Below the pieces are notes generated by a model. It did no database searches. It saw nothing but the letters and a program-made list of their open reading frames with translations, and was not told the DNA's origin. Positions 8,382 to 15,465 of a stretch of 64,000 bases of DNA are shown here, piece after piece. The stretch lies in NCBI RefSeq assembly GCF_003253995.1, contig NZ_QKZL01000002.1:310001-374000 (forward strand), in the 5' to 3' direction. The translations under genes were made by a program, and so were the position numbers. The DNA comes from Palleronia aestuarii (GTDB lineage Bacteria > Pseudomonadota > Alphaproteobacteria > Rhodobacterales > Rhodobacteraceae). Numbering within the stretch: position 1 is the stretch's first letter; each line of letters opens with the position of its first letter.

Positions 8382-9929
8382 ATGAACGGAGCCGAAAGCG
8401 TGGTGCGCAGCCTGCACGCGGCGGGGGTAGAGGTCTGTTTCGCCAATCCCGGCACGTCGGAGATGCAGTTCGTCGATGCGCTCGACCGGACCCGGCTCCT
8501 GCGCTGCGTGCTCGGGCTTTTCGAAGGCGTGGTGACGGGGGCAGCGGACGGCTATGCACGCATGGCAGGCAAGCCCGGCGTGTCGCTCCTCCATCTTGCG
8601 CCCGGTCTCGCCAATGCCGGGGCGAACCTGCACAATGCACGCAAGGCGCGGACGCCGATGATCACCCTCGTGGGCGATCACGCCGTGCGCCATCGCGGCT
8701 ACGACGCGCCGCTCACCGCGGACGTGGCGGGCGCCGCGGCTCCCTTCGCCGACTGGGTGGATACCGCGCGTTCCTCCGAGAGCTTCGCGGCGCAGGCGAT
8801 GGAAGCCTATGCGGCGGCCACGGGTCATCCGGGACAGGGCGCGGTCCTCATCGCGCCCGCCGATCTCGGCTGGGACGAGGGCGGGGTGGAGGCAGGCGCC
8901 CCGGCCGCGACGGGTCCGGCGGCGGTCGACACCGATGCGGTGGAGCGAGCGCGAGCGGCCCTCGCCGGCGGGGAGCGGACGGTGATCCTCGCCGGTGGCT
9001 CTGCGCTCGAGGATCACCAGACGCTTGCGCGCCTGCAGGGGATCGCGGCTGCGACGGGCGCGGTGATCATGGCGCCCACCTCCAACCGGCGGATCGAGCG
9101 CGGCGGCGGGCGGGCCGATATCCGGCGGCTGCCTTATCCGATCGACCTGGCGCTCGAGACGCTCGCGCCCTTCACCCGTGCGATCCTCGTGGAGACGCAA
9201 CCGCCCGTGGCCTTCTTCGCCTATCCGGGCAAGCCGAGCCTGCTCCTGCCCGAAGCGTGCGAGATCGTGACGCTCGCGGGGATCGACGGCGACGGACCGG
9301 GAGCGATCGCGGCGCTTGCAGATATAGTCGGCGCCGCGCCGCGGACCGAGACGCGCGTTTCGCGGCCGGAGATGCCCGGAGCGGGGCCGATCACGCCGGA
9401 GGCGCTGGCGGCCGCGCTCGCCCATGCGCTGCCCGAAGGCGCGATCGTCGTCGACGAGAGCATCACCGCGGGGCGTGCACTCTACGACGCGACGTCGGAC
9501 GCGGCGGAGACGAGCTGGCTCGCCATCACCGGCGGCGCGATCGGGATCGGACCGCCGCTCGCGACCGGCGCGGCCGTGGCCTGCCCCGACCGGCCCGTGA
9601 TCGCGATGCAAGCCGACGGCTCGGCCATGTACACGATCCAGGCGCTCTGGACCCAGGCGCGCGAAGGGCTGAACGTCACCACCGTGATCCTGTCGAACCG
9701 CGCCTACGAGATACTGAAGGGCGAGTTGCGCGCGGTCGGCAGCAATCCCGGCCCCGATGCGCTCGCCATGCTGAACCTCGATCGGCCGGAGCTCGACTTC
9801 GTCTCGCTCGCACGCGGCATGGGCGTGCCGGGGCGCCGTGTGGAGGATGCGCGGGAGTTGATGGAGGCGATCCGCACGGCGGCGTCGGAGCCCGGACCGT
9901 TCCTCATCGAGGCGGCAATCGCGGGCTGA
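8382..9929 (+). CDS. Thiamine-diphosphate-dependent enzyme, acetolactate synthase large-subunit-like
   Basis: A 515-residue ThDP enzyme with the three-domain layout of the acetolactate synthase/benzoylformate decarboxylase superfamily. The Pyr domain shows NPGTSEMQFVDAL and the putative catalytic glutamate in LFEGVVTGAADGYARM; the PP domain has the Mg-ThDP motif starting ADGSAMYT and ending SNRAYE. It is shorter than true biosynthetic IlvB (about 560-590) and has no ilvN partner next door, so a catabolic decarboxylase or carboligase role is as likely as acetolactate synthesis. The start at 8382 is chosen; the frame is open 24 bases further upstream. Confidence 0.8.
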   Translation: MNGAESVVRSLHAAGVEVCFANPGTSEMQFVDALDRTRLLRCVLGLFEGVVTGAADGYARMAGKPGVSLLHLAPGLANAGANLHNARKARTPMITLVGDHAVRHRGYDAPLTADVAGAAAPFADWVDTARSSESFAAQAMEAYAAATGHPGQGAVLIAPADLGWDEGGVEAGAPAATGPAAVDTDAVERARAALAGGERTVILAGGSALEDHQTLARLQGIAAATGAVIMAPTSNRRIERGGGRADIRRLPYPIDLALETLAPFTRAILVETQPPVAFFAYPGKPSLLLPEACEIVTLAGIDGDGPGAIAALADIVGAAPRTETRVSRPEMPGAGPITPEALAAALAHALPEGAIVVDESITAGRALYDATSDAAETSWLAITGGAIGIGPPLATGAAVACPDRPVIAMQADGSAMYTIQALWTQAREGLNVTTVILSNRAYEILKGELRAVGSNPGPDALAMLNLDRPELDFVSLARGMGVPGRRVEDARELMEAIRTAASEPGPFLIEAAIAG

Positions 9930-9937
9930 GGAACGGA

Positions 9938-9957
9938 GCGCCCCGCCGCCGGGGCGC
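9938..9957. terminator. GC hairpin between convergent genes
   Basis: Perfect 8-bp stem GCGCCCCG / CGGGGCGC around a CCGC loop, sitting in the 39-base gap between the stop of the ThDP enzyme (+) and the stop of the DUF3140 gene (-). There is no U run, as is common in this high-GC group. It could serve both directions. Confidence 0.5.
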
Positions 9958-9968
9958 ATCCACCCGGA

Positions 9969-10310
9969 TCAGGCGCAACCGTCGTCCTTCAACGGATCAT
10001 GGCCCCAGTTCATCAGGGAATAGCGCCAGGTGCTGTCCTCGATGTCCTTGTCGGGCTTCTGCGCGCAGTGGCGATTGATGTAGCCCACGGTCTTGTTCAT
10101 CCAGTCCCACTGGTCGTCGGACAGGTCGTCCTTCTTGGTGCGTTTGATCTCGACGATCTTGCGGCCGCTCTTGTGGCCGGTGCTCTCGCCGTCGTCGCTG
10201 TCGCCGACCGACTTGCTCTCCTCCGTCTCCAGAAACTCCTCGAGCTCCTTCGGGGCCATGTTCACCTTGTCGCCCCATTCGTCCCAGATCTCGTCGCGTG
10301 ACTTGGCCAT
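9969..10310 (-). CDS. DUF3140 domain protein
   Basis: A 113-residue charged, soluble protein of unknown function. It matches the DUF3140 pattern: a DEIWDEWGDKVNMAPKELEE start, a linker with ESKSVGDSDD and GHKSGRKIVEI, then WMNKTVGYINRHCAQKP and the C-terminal YSLMNWGHDPLK. No catalytic motif is visible. It stands alone on the - strand between a terminator hairpin and the acyl-CoA synthetase gene. Confidence 0.85.
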   Translation of the reverse strand: MAKSRDEIWDEWGDKVNMAPKELEEFLETEESKSVGDSDDGESTGHKSGRKIVEIKRTKKDDLSDDQWDWMNKTVGYINRHCAQKPDKDIEDSTWRYSLMNWGHDPLKDDGCA

Positions 10311-10387
10311 CGCCGTCTCCTTTTCGTGCTCGCTTCAAACACGCGAGCCACGGGGCGGATCCCGCGCGCAATCGACGCAGGCGGGAG

Positions 10388-10408
10388 GCCCCGGATCGGG
10401 TCCGGGGC
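10388..10408 (-). terminator. Terminator-like hairpin after acyl-CoA synthetase gene
   Basis: Perfect 8-bp inverted repeat GCCCCGGA / TCCGGGGC with a 5-base loop, 7 bases past the stop codon of the acyl-CoA synthetase gene. No U tract follows, so termination is inferred from position and stability only. Confidence 0.4.
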
Positions 10409-10415
10409 GTCGAGG

Positions 10416-12311
10416 TCAGGACGTTCCGCTCTCCGCCCAGTCCCACCGGCTGGGGAAGGAATCGAGAAGTCTGCGAAGTGCTTCCTCGTCCACGGATCCG
10501 GTGCGGCGGATGCGGGCGACGAGACCGTGGGTCTTGTCCTCTTTCACCTCCTCCACCTCCGCGGCGAGCCCCGCCTCGGCAAAGGCCGCATCGTAGACGC
10601 GACGGATCGCCAGGCGCCTCAGGTCGGGCTTGAAGACCTTGCCCACCGCGGTCTTCGGCAGCTCGTCGAGGATCTCCAGATGCTTGGGCCAGGCGGCGCG
10701 TTCCGGGATCCGCTCCTTGGCATGGGCCATCAACTCGTCGACGTTCACGTCACGGCCTGAAACCAGCTCGACATAGGCGCAGGGCAACTCCCCGGAATGC
10801 GCGTCGGGCTGACCGACCGCGCCCGCCATCGCGACGGCTTCGTGGCCCGCCAGCGCCTCCTCGATCATCGCGGGGTCGATGTTGTGCCCGCCCCGGATGA
10901 TAAGGTCCTTCGACCGACCGGTGATCCAGAGATAGCCGTCCGCGTCGATCCGGCCGAGATCGCCGGTCCGCACGAAGCGGTCGGCGAAGTAGAGATCCTC
11001 GTTTTTCTGCGGATCGGAATAGGTATGGCCGACATTGACCCCGGGGCTCGAGACGCAGATCTCGCCGACCTCGTCGGGCGCGCATTCCCTCGGACCGTCC
11101 TCCGTCGCCGTGAAGATGCGTACCTCGGTATGGGGGAAGGGCAGGCCAACGGAACCCACCTTTTTCTTTCCGTCAGGCGGGACGATTGAGACGAGGCAGG
11201 TCGCCTCCGTCAGCCCGTATCCTTCGCAGATCGTCACGCCCGCGGCCTTCTCGAACCGGTTGTAGAGTTCGAGCGGCAGGGGGGCCGATCCGCAGAAGGC
11301 GAGCTGCAACGAGGAAATATCGGCATCGACCTTGCGCTGCATCAGCATCGACATGGCCGTGGGTACCGCGATCATGAACGACACGCGGTAACGTTCGCAA
11401 AGCTTCCAGAAATTGTCGAACACCCCTTCCCCGCGATAGCCTTGCGGCGTGGGAAAGACGACATGCGCGCCCGAGGCGATACTCGAGCCCATCACCACGA
11501 CGGCGGCGAAGACGTGGAACATCGGCAGCGGGCAGATCATCGTGTCGCGCTCGTTGAAGAGCAGGCGCTGCCCGATCCAACCGTTGTAGACGATACCGCT
11601 GTAGAGATGCTGCGCCACCTTCGGCATTCCCGTCGTGCCGCCGGTATGGAAGTTCGTGCAGACCCGATCGCTTGCCGCATCCTCGAAATCGAGCGTGCGC
11701 GACTGTCCCTCGATCGCCTTGGAGAAGGTATGGACCCTAGCGTCGTGCGTGATCTCGAGTTTCGGGCGCAGGAAGGGCACCGCGAGCTTCTTCACGCCGG
11801 TGAGGTAGCGGCGGAGATCGACTTCCACGACATGGCGGATATCGGGGGCCATCGCGACCGCGGCATGAGCCTTCTGCGCCACGTCGCTCTTCGGAAACGA
11901 GCGCAGCGTCACGAGTACCTTGGCCTTCGTCTGCCGCAGGATGGCGGCGATCTGCTCGGCCTCGAGCATCGGATTGACCGGGCAGACCACGCCCGCAACC
12001 ATGCCGCCGAGATAGGTGATGACCGCTTCGTTGCAATTGGGCAGGAGATACGCGACGCCGTCGCCCTCCTCCACGCCGAGCTCGCGCAGGAAGTTCGCGC
12101 ATTGCGCCACGCGTCCACGCAATTCATCCCAGCTCAGCGTCTCCGCGTGGTCCTTCGGGCCGGAGAGGATTTGGTAGGTTACGGCTGGGCGGTCTCCGTA
12201 CGCATCGGCGGTCCGGTTCAGAAGCTGCCAGACGGTTCGTGGTTCGTCACGTTCGGTCCAGGTGCATTCTGCCCCGATCTCGGAGAAGCTCTTTTGAGCC
12301 AGGCTGGTCAT
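10416..12311 (-). CDS. Acyl-CoA synthetase (AMP-forming)
   Basis: Activates a carboxylic acid, probably a fatty or other acyl chain, to its CoA thioester through an acyl-adenylate. The 631-residue product has the ANL superfamily core: the P-loop-like HTGGTTGMPKVAQ motif, the GYGLTEATCL A5 motif, the RTGDLGRID hinge region and the catalytic lysine in PKTAVGKVFKPDLR. The start at 12311 is preceded by a strong GGAGGGAGGAT ribosome site; the open frame extends 99 bases upstream without similarity. It is some 80 residues longer than typical medium-chain synthetases, resembling long acyl-CoA synthetases of this family. The natural substrate cannot be read from sequence. Confidence 0.88.
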   Translation of the reverse strand: MTSLAQKSFSEIGAECTWTERDEPRTVWQLLNRTADAYGDRPAVTYQILSGPKDHAETLSWDELRGRVAQCANFLRELGVEEGDGVAYLLPNCNEAVITYLGGMVAGVVCPVNPMLEAEQIAAILRQTKAKVLVTLRSFPKSDVAQKAHAAVAMAPDIRHVVEVDLRRYLTGVKKLAVPFLRPKLEITHDARVHTFSKAIEGQSRTLDFEDAASDRVCTNFHTGGTTGMPKVAQHLYSGIVYNGWIGQRLLFNERDTMICPLPMFHVFAAVVVMGSSIASGAHVVFPTPQGYRGEGVFDNFWKLCERYRVSFMIAVPTAMSMLMQRKVDADISSLQLAFCGSAPLPLELYNRFEKAAGVTICEGYGLTEATCLVSIVPPDGKKKVGSVGLPFPHTEVRIFTATEDGPRECAPDEVGEICVSSPGVNVGHTYSDPQKNEDLYFADRFVRTGDLGRIDADGYLWITGRSKDLIIRGGHNIDPAMIEEALAGHEAVAMAGAVGQPDAHSGELPCAYVELVSGRDVNVDELMAHAKERIPERAAWPKHLEILDELPKTAVGKVFKPDLRRLAIRRVYDAAFAEAGLAAEVEEVKEDKTHGLVARIRRTGSVDEEALRRLLDSFPSRWDWAESGTS

Positions 12312-12435
12312 CGGCGATCCTCCCTCCCGCCATGCGGGACCCGCGTGTTGGGCTGTGATTTCGTACGATGCCCCGCCCGCAAGTCTGACGCGGTGCCCGG
12401 AACGTGCCAAGCGGTTTCTCTGGCAGCTTTCGACC

Positions 12436-14223
12436 CTATTCGGCCGCCATCCCGGCGGTGAATTGCAGGCTCGCGAGCCGGGCGTAGAGCCCGCCCTCGG
12501 CGACGAGTGCGTCGTGGGTTCCGGTGGCGACGATCCGTCCCGCCTCGAAGACCATGATCCGGTCGGCCTTCTTCACCGTGGCGAGCCGATGCGCGACGAT
12601 GAGCGTCGTGCGCCCCTGCGCCAGCCGGTCGACGGCCTGCTGCACGAGTTGTTCGCTCTCCGCGTCGAGCGCGCTCGTGGCCTCGTCGAGTAGGAGGACC
12701 GGCGCGTCGCGCAGGATCGCGCGGGCAATCGCGATACGCTGCTTCTGCCCGCCAGAAAGCATCACGCCGCGCTCGCCCAGATAGGTGTCGTAGCCCTCGG
12801 GGAGCTCGCCCAGGAACGTGTGGGCGGCCGCGGCGCGGGCGGCGGCCTCGACCTCAGCGTCCGAGGCGTCGGGCCGGCCGAAGCGGATGTTCTCCCGCGC
12901 GGAGGCCGCGAAGATCACCGGGTCCTGCGGCACGAGCGCAATATGGCGCCGGAACTCCGCGCGCGACATCGCGGCGAGGTCGGTCCCGTCAAGGCGGATC
13001 GTGCCGCTCTGGGGATCGTAGAAGCGCAGGAGGAGCTGGATGATGGTCGATTTGCCCGCGCCGGAGGGTCCGACGAGCGCAACGGTCTCGCCGGGCGTGA
13101 CGCGGAACGTGACGCCGTCGAGAGCGGGGGTGAGCGGCCGCGCGGGATAGGCGAAGCGCACGTCCTCGAAGGCGATGGCCCCCCGCACGGGCTGGAGCGC
13201 TTCTGTCGCGTCGTCCGGATCGGTCACGCTGTCGGTCACGGTGAGAAGCTCCACGAGCCGTTCCGTGGCGCCTGCGGCGCGTTGAAGCTCGCCCCAGATC
13301 TCCGAGAGCGCGGCGACGCTGCCCGCGACCATCACCGCGTAGATCACGAACTGCACGAGTTCGCCCACGCTCATCAGGTCGGCTCGGACGTCGCGCGCGC
13401 CGATCCAGAGGACGCCGACGATGCCGGTGAAGACGAGGAGGATCACGATCACCGTCATCGCGGCGCGGACCCCGATGCGGGTGCGGGCGGCGCGGAAGGA
13501 GCGTTCCGTCACCTCGGCGAAGGCGGCGCGGGAGCGGGCCTCGTGGGTGTAGGATTGCACGGTCTGCACCGCGGAGAGGGCCTCGGACGCGTTGCCGGAG
13601 GAGGCGGCGATCCAGTCCTGGTTCTCCCGGCTCAGGCGCCGGAGCCGTCGGCCGAGCACGATGATCGGCACGATCACGACCGGCACGATCAGCAGCACGA
13701 GCGCGCTGAGCTTTGCCGAGGTGAAGAAGAGGAGGACCAGTCCGCCTGTCAAAATCAACAGGTTACGAAGCGCGATCGAGACCGAGGAGCCGATCACCGA
13801 CAGGATCAGCGTGGTGTCCGTCGTGATCCGGCTCAGCACCTCGCCCGTCATGATGCGTTCGTAGAAGGCGGGGGAGAGGGCGATGACGCGGTCGAAGACG
13901 GATTTGCGGATGTCGGCAACGACGCGTTCGCCGAGGCGGGTGACGAGGTAGTAGCGCAGGCCCGTGCCGACGGCCATCAGGGCGGCGATGAGGAGGGCCG
14001 CGAGGAAATATTCGTCGAGGAGCGCCTCGGCCGAGGTCTCGAATCCGTCTACGACGCGGCGCACCGCGATGGGCAGGACGAGCGAGACGCAGGCCGTGAG
14101 CACGAGGGCCAGGATGGCCGCGACGAGGAGCGGGCGATAGGGGCGGACGAACGGCCAGAGCGCGACCAAAGCCCCGATCTTGCGGGACTTTTCACGTTCC
14201 TCCGTCGAAGTCTTAGCGGCCAA
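12436..14223 (-). CDS. ABC exporter, fused permease and ATPase (MsbA/LmrA type)
   Basis: A 595-residue half-transporter that would work as a dimer in the inner membrane. Residues 20-310 carry six membrane segments of the type IV exporter fold, followed by the ATPase with Walker A GPSGAGKST, signature LSGGQKQRIAIARA, Walker B VLLLDEATSALD and H-loop IVAHRLAT. The start is a TTG at 14223 preceded by GGGAGAG; no ATG lies near the conserved N-terminus. The family exports lipids, lipopolysaccharide or drugs; the substrate here is unknown. It lies 86 bases downstream of tRNA-Gly on the same strand. Confidence 0.88.
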   Translation of the reverse strand: MAAKTSTEEREKSRKIGALVALWPFVRPYRPLLVAAILALVLTACVSLVLPIAVRRVVDGFETSAEALLDEYFLAALLIAALMAVGTGLRYYLVTRLGERVVADIRKSVFDRVIALSPAFYERIMTGEVLSRITTDTTLILSVIGSSVSIALRNLLILTGGLVLLFFTSAKLSALVLLIVPVVIVPIIVLGRRLRRLSRENQDWIAASSGNASEALSAVQTVQSYTHEARSRAAFAEVTERSFRAARTRIGVRAAMTVIVILLVFTGIVGVLWIGARDVRADLMSVGELVQFVIYAVMVAGSVAALSEIWGELQRAAGATERLVELLTVTDSVTDPDDATEALQPVRGAIAFEDVRFAYPARPLTPALDGVTFRVTPGETVALVGPSGAGKSTIIQLLLRFYDPQSGTIRLDGTDLAAMSRAEFRRHIALVPQDPVIFAASARENIRFGRPDASDAEVEAAARAAAAHTFLGELPEGYDTYLGERGVMLSGGQKQRIAIARAILRDAPVLLLDEATSALDAESEQLVQQAVDRLAQGRTTLIVAHRLATVKKADRIMVFEAGRIVATGTHDALVAEGGLYARLASLQFTAGMAAE

Positions 14224-14308
14224 GTGGCTCTCCCACGCCTGTTGCTGAGCCGTCTAGGCCGGGCTGGACGCGCGGACAACCGGCCAAAGGTCGCGGGGGT
14301 CCGGGATG

Positions 14309-14382
14309 TGGAGCGGGTAGCGGGAATCGAACCCGCACCTTAAGCTTGGAAGGCTCTTATGATACCATTTCACCATACCCGC
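14309..14382 (-). tRNA. tRNA-Gly (anticodon TCC)
   Basis: Read on the - strand it begins GCGGGTATGG and folds into a full cloverleaf. The 7-bp acceptor GCGGGTA/TACCCGC is perfect, the anticodon loop is CTTCCAA with anticodon TCC, and the T arm carries GGTTCGATTCC. The discriminator is U, as expected for bacterial tRNA-Gly, and CCA is encoded in the DNA (14309-14311). Confidence 0.97.
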
Positions 14383-14392
14383 AGTGATCGCC

Positions 14393-14421
14393 TACGTAAC
14401 GCGGGCCGGGCCGGGGTTCAA
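14393..14421 (-). promoter_or_regulatory. Candidate promoter of tRNA-Gly
   Basis: On the - strand TTGAAC (14421-14416) and TACGTA (14398-14393) are separated by exactly 17 bases. Initiation would fall about 4-8 bases before the mature tRNA 5' end at 14382. It fits a housekeeping sigma-70 promoter. Confidence 0.55.
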
Positions 14422-14441
14422 TCCCGGAACGGCCCTGTGTG

Positions 14442-14576
14442 CGTACACGCGACGTACACGGGGCGTACACCGCGCGTGCATCCCCCCCCGTACACCGGGC
14501 GTGCGGCAGGCGTGCGGCAGCCGTAGGGCGGGCGTACACAGAACGTGCGGACATCGTGCATCGAACGTACCGACGA
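14442..14576. repeat. Array of twelve 11-bp degenerate repeats (array 1)
   Basis: Twelve consecutive units read on the + strand start CGTACAC, CGTGC or CGTA; the cleanest is CGTACACGGGG (14453-14463). Eleven units are exactly 11 bases; one (14475-14488) is 14 bases because of a run of C. CGT at positions 1-3 and C at position 5 are the best kept. The array fills most of the gap between the tRNA-Gly promoter and the next possible gene. A second array of the same unit lies at 48651-48771. No stop codons arise, so spurious reading frames cross it. Confidence 0.85.
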
Positions 14577-14718
14577 TCCCGCGCAACGCTCGCCGGGCGT
14601 GGCGCGTCCGCAACGGGGGCGGAAGATTTTCCCGCACCGCGCGCCTGACGTTAAGATGCGTTTCACGCAGATGGGCGATTGGGACGCATCGCAACCCGCT
14701 CGCCCGGACCCGACCGCC

Positions 14719-14949
14719 ATGATCCGCTACGCCCCGCTCAACGCCGTCCTGACCCTCCTCCTGCTCGCCGCGATCGGCGCGGCGGCGCTCAGCGGTCTGT
14801 GGCAGGTCGCGGCGGTGGCCTTCGGGATCGACGTGGCGCTGCGCACCGGCCTCGCGCTCCTCGACCGGGGACTGCGGGCCTTCGCGGGGCTGCCGCTCGT
14901 CGATTACGGCACCGGCCTGCGGCGCCCGGCCGGACCGGCGGGGGTTTGA
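14719..14949 (+). CDS. Possible small membrane protein, unrecognised
   Basis: A 76-residue reading frame beginning MIRYAPLNAVLTLLLLAA with two likely membrane segments (about residues 8-24 and 26-45), followed by a short polar tail ending GLRRPAGPAGV. I do not recognise a family. There is no convincing ribosome site ahead of the ATG at 14719; an in-frame ATG at 14656 would add 21 residues. Codon third positions are GC-rich as in neighbouring real genes. Could be non-coding. Confidence 0.4.
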   Translation: MIRYAPLNAVLTLLLLAAIGAAALSGLWQVAAVAFGIDVALRTGLALLDRGLRAFAGLPLVDYGTGLRRPAGPAGV

Positions 14950-15160
14950 CCGCTTCCGAACAAAAAAAGAGCCAAGCATGACGCGCGGGGATGCGCGGGA
15001 GAAATCCGGCTTTCTGAACGGGAGAGGCTCGGCGTTCCGTGCAGGCGGGGAGTCCGTCGAGACCATTTGGCGCAGCTTGTCGCAGATGCGGCGATCGGAC
15101 GGCGAGAACTCCATCTAGACGACCGGTCATTGCTCCAACCGCACCTTCTCTGAGGAGAAG
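14950..15160. other. Stretch without a convincing gene
   Basis: About 210 bases with an A-rich tract (14962-14968). A weak - strand reading frame beginning MEFSPSDRRICDKL runs from 15114 but has no family match and no supporting ribosome site. I see no RNA gene or repeat here. Confidence 0.5.
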
Positions 15161-15274
15161 ATGTCCCAGACCCACCTCTGAAACATCAACCCGCCCGCCT
15201 CGAACAAGCGCAACCTGTGGCCGGTGGTCCAGCAGGACGTTTGGTGCAGCCACTTCGAGAAGGTAGCCGCCTGA
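15161..15274 (+). pseudogene. Small reading frame broken by one in-frame TGA
   Basis: An ATG at 15161 follows a near-ideal ribosome site (GAGGAGAAG directly upstream). The frame reads MSQTHL, stops at TGA (15179-15181), then stays open for 30 codons (NINPPASNKRN..., ending HFEKVAA) to a TGA at 15272-15274. A strong intrinsic terminator starts 6 bases later. A single change of that TGA to TGG would give a 37-residue protein. Alternatives are a degraded gene, a short leader peptide, or a terminated small RNA. No family recognised. Confidence 0.35.
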
Positions 15275-15280
15275 GGAAAA

Positions 15281-15310
15281 GGCCGGGCCGGGTGGCCCGG
15301 CCCTTTTTCG
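15281..15310 (+). terminator. Strong intrinsic terminator
   Basis: GGCCGGGCC-GGGT-GGCCCGGCC stem-loop followed by a run of five T on the + strand. It is the clearest rho-independent terminator in the window and marks the left edge of the low-GC segment. Confidence 0.85.
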
Positions 15311-15465
15311 TTTGGGGGTGGTTACCTTGTTTAGCTCGTTTACAGTCGTTCACACCCGCTGACGGTTCATAGGCCAATGATATGAAGGGGATGCGTCAAA
15401 GGACGTGATGGCTCCAGAAAATTGTAGGATTCAATCAACGAATGGTCCAAGCTTCATGACAGTCA

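Noticed and set aside
14403-14438. A tRNA T-arm look-alike (GGGGTTCAATCCC) next to tRNA-Gly, suggesting a tRNA remnant or attachment site.
   Set aside because: The rest of a tRNA cannot be built around it, and on the - strand the same bases supply the TTGAAC -35 box of the tRNA-Gly promoter with perfect spacing.
14392-15114. A 240-codon - strand frame starting MEFSPSDRRICDKL.
   Set aside because: It crosses the 11-bp array and a tRNA promoter, and only its first 50 codons look ordinary. No ribosome site or family supports it.
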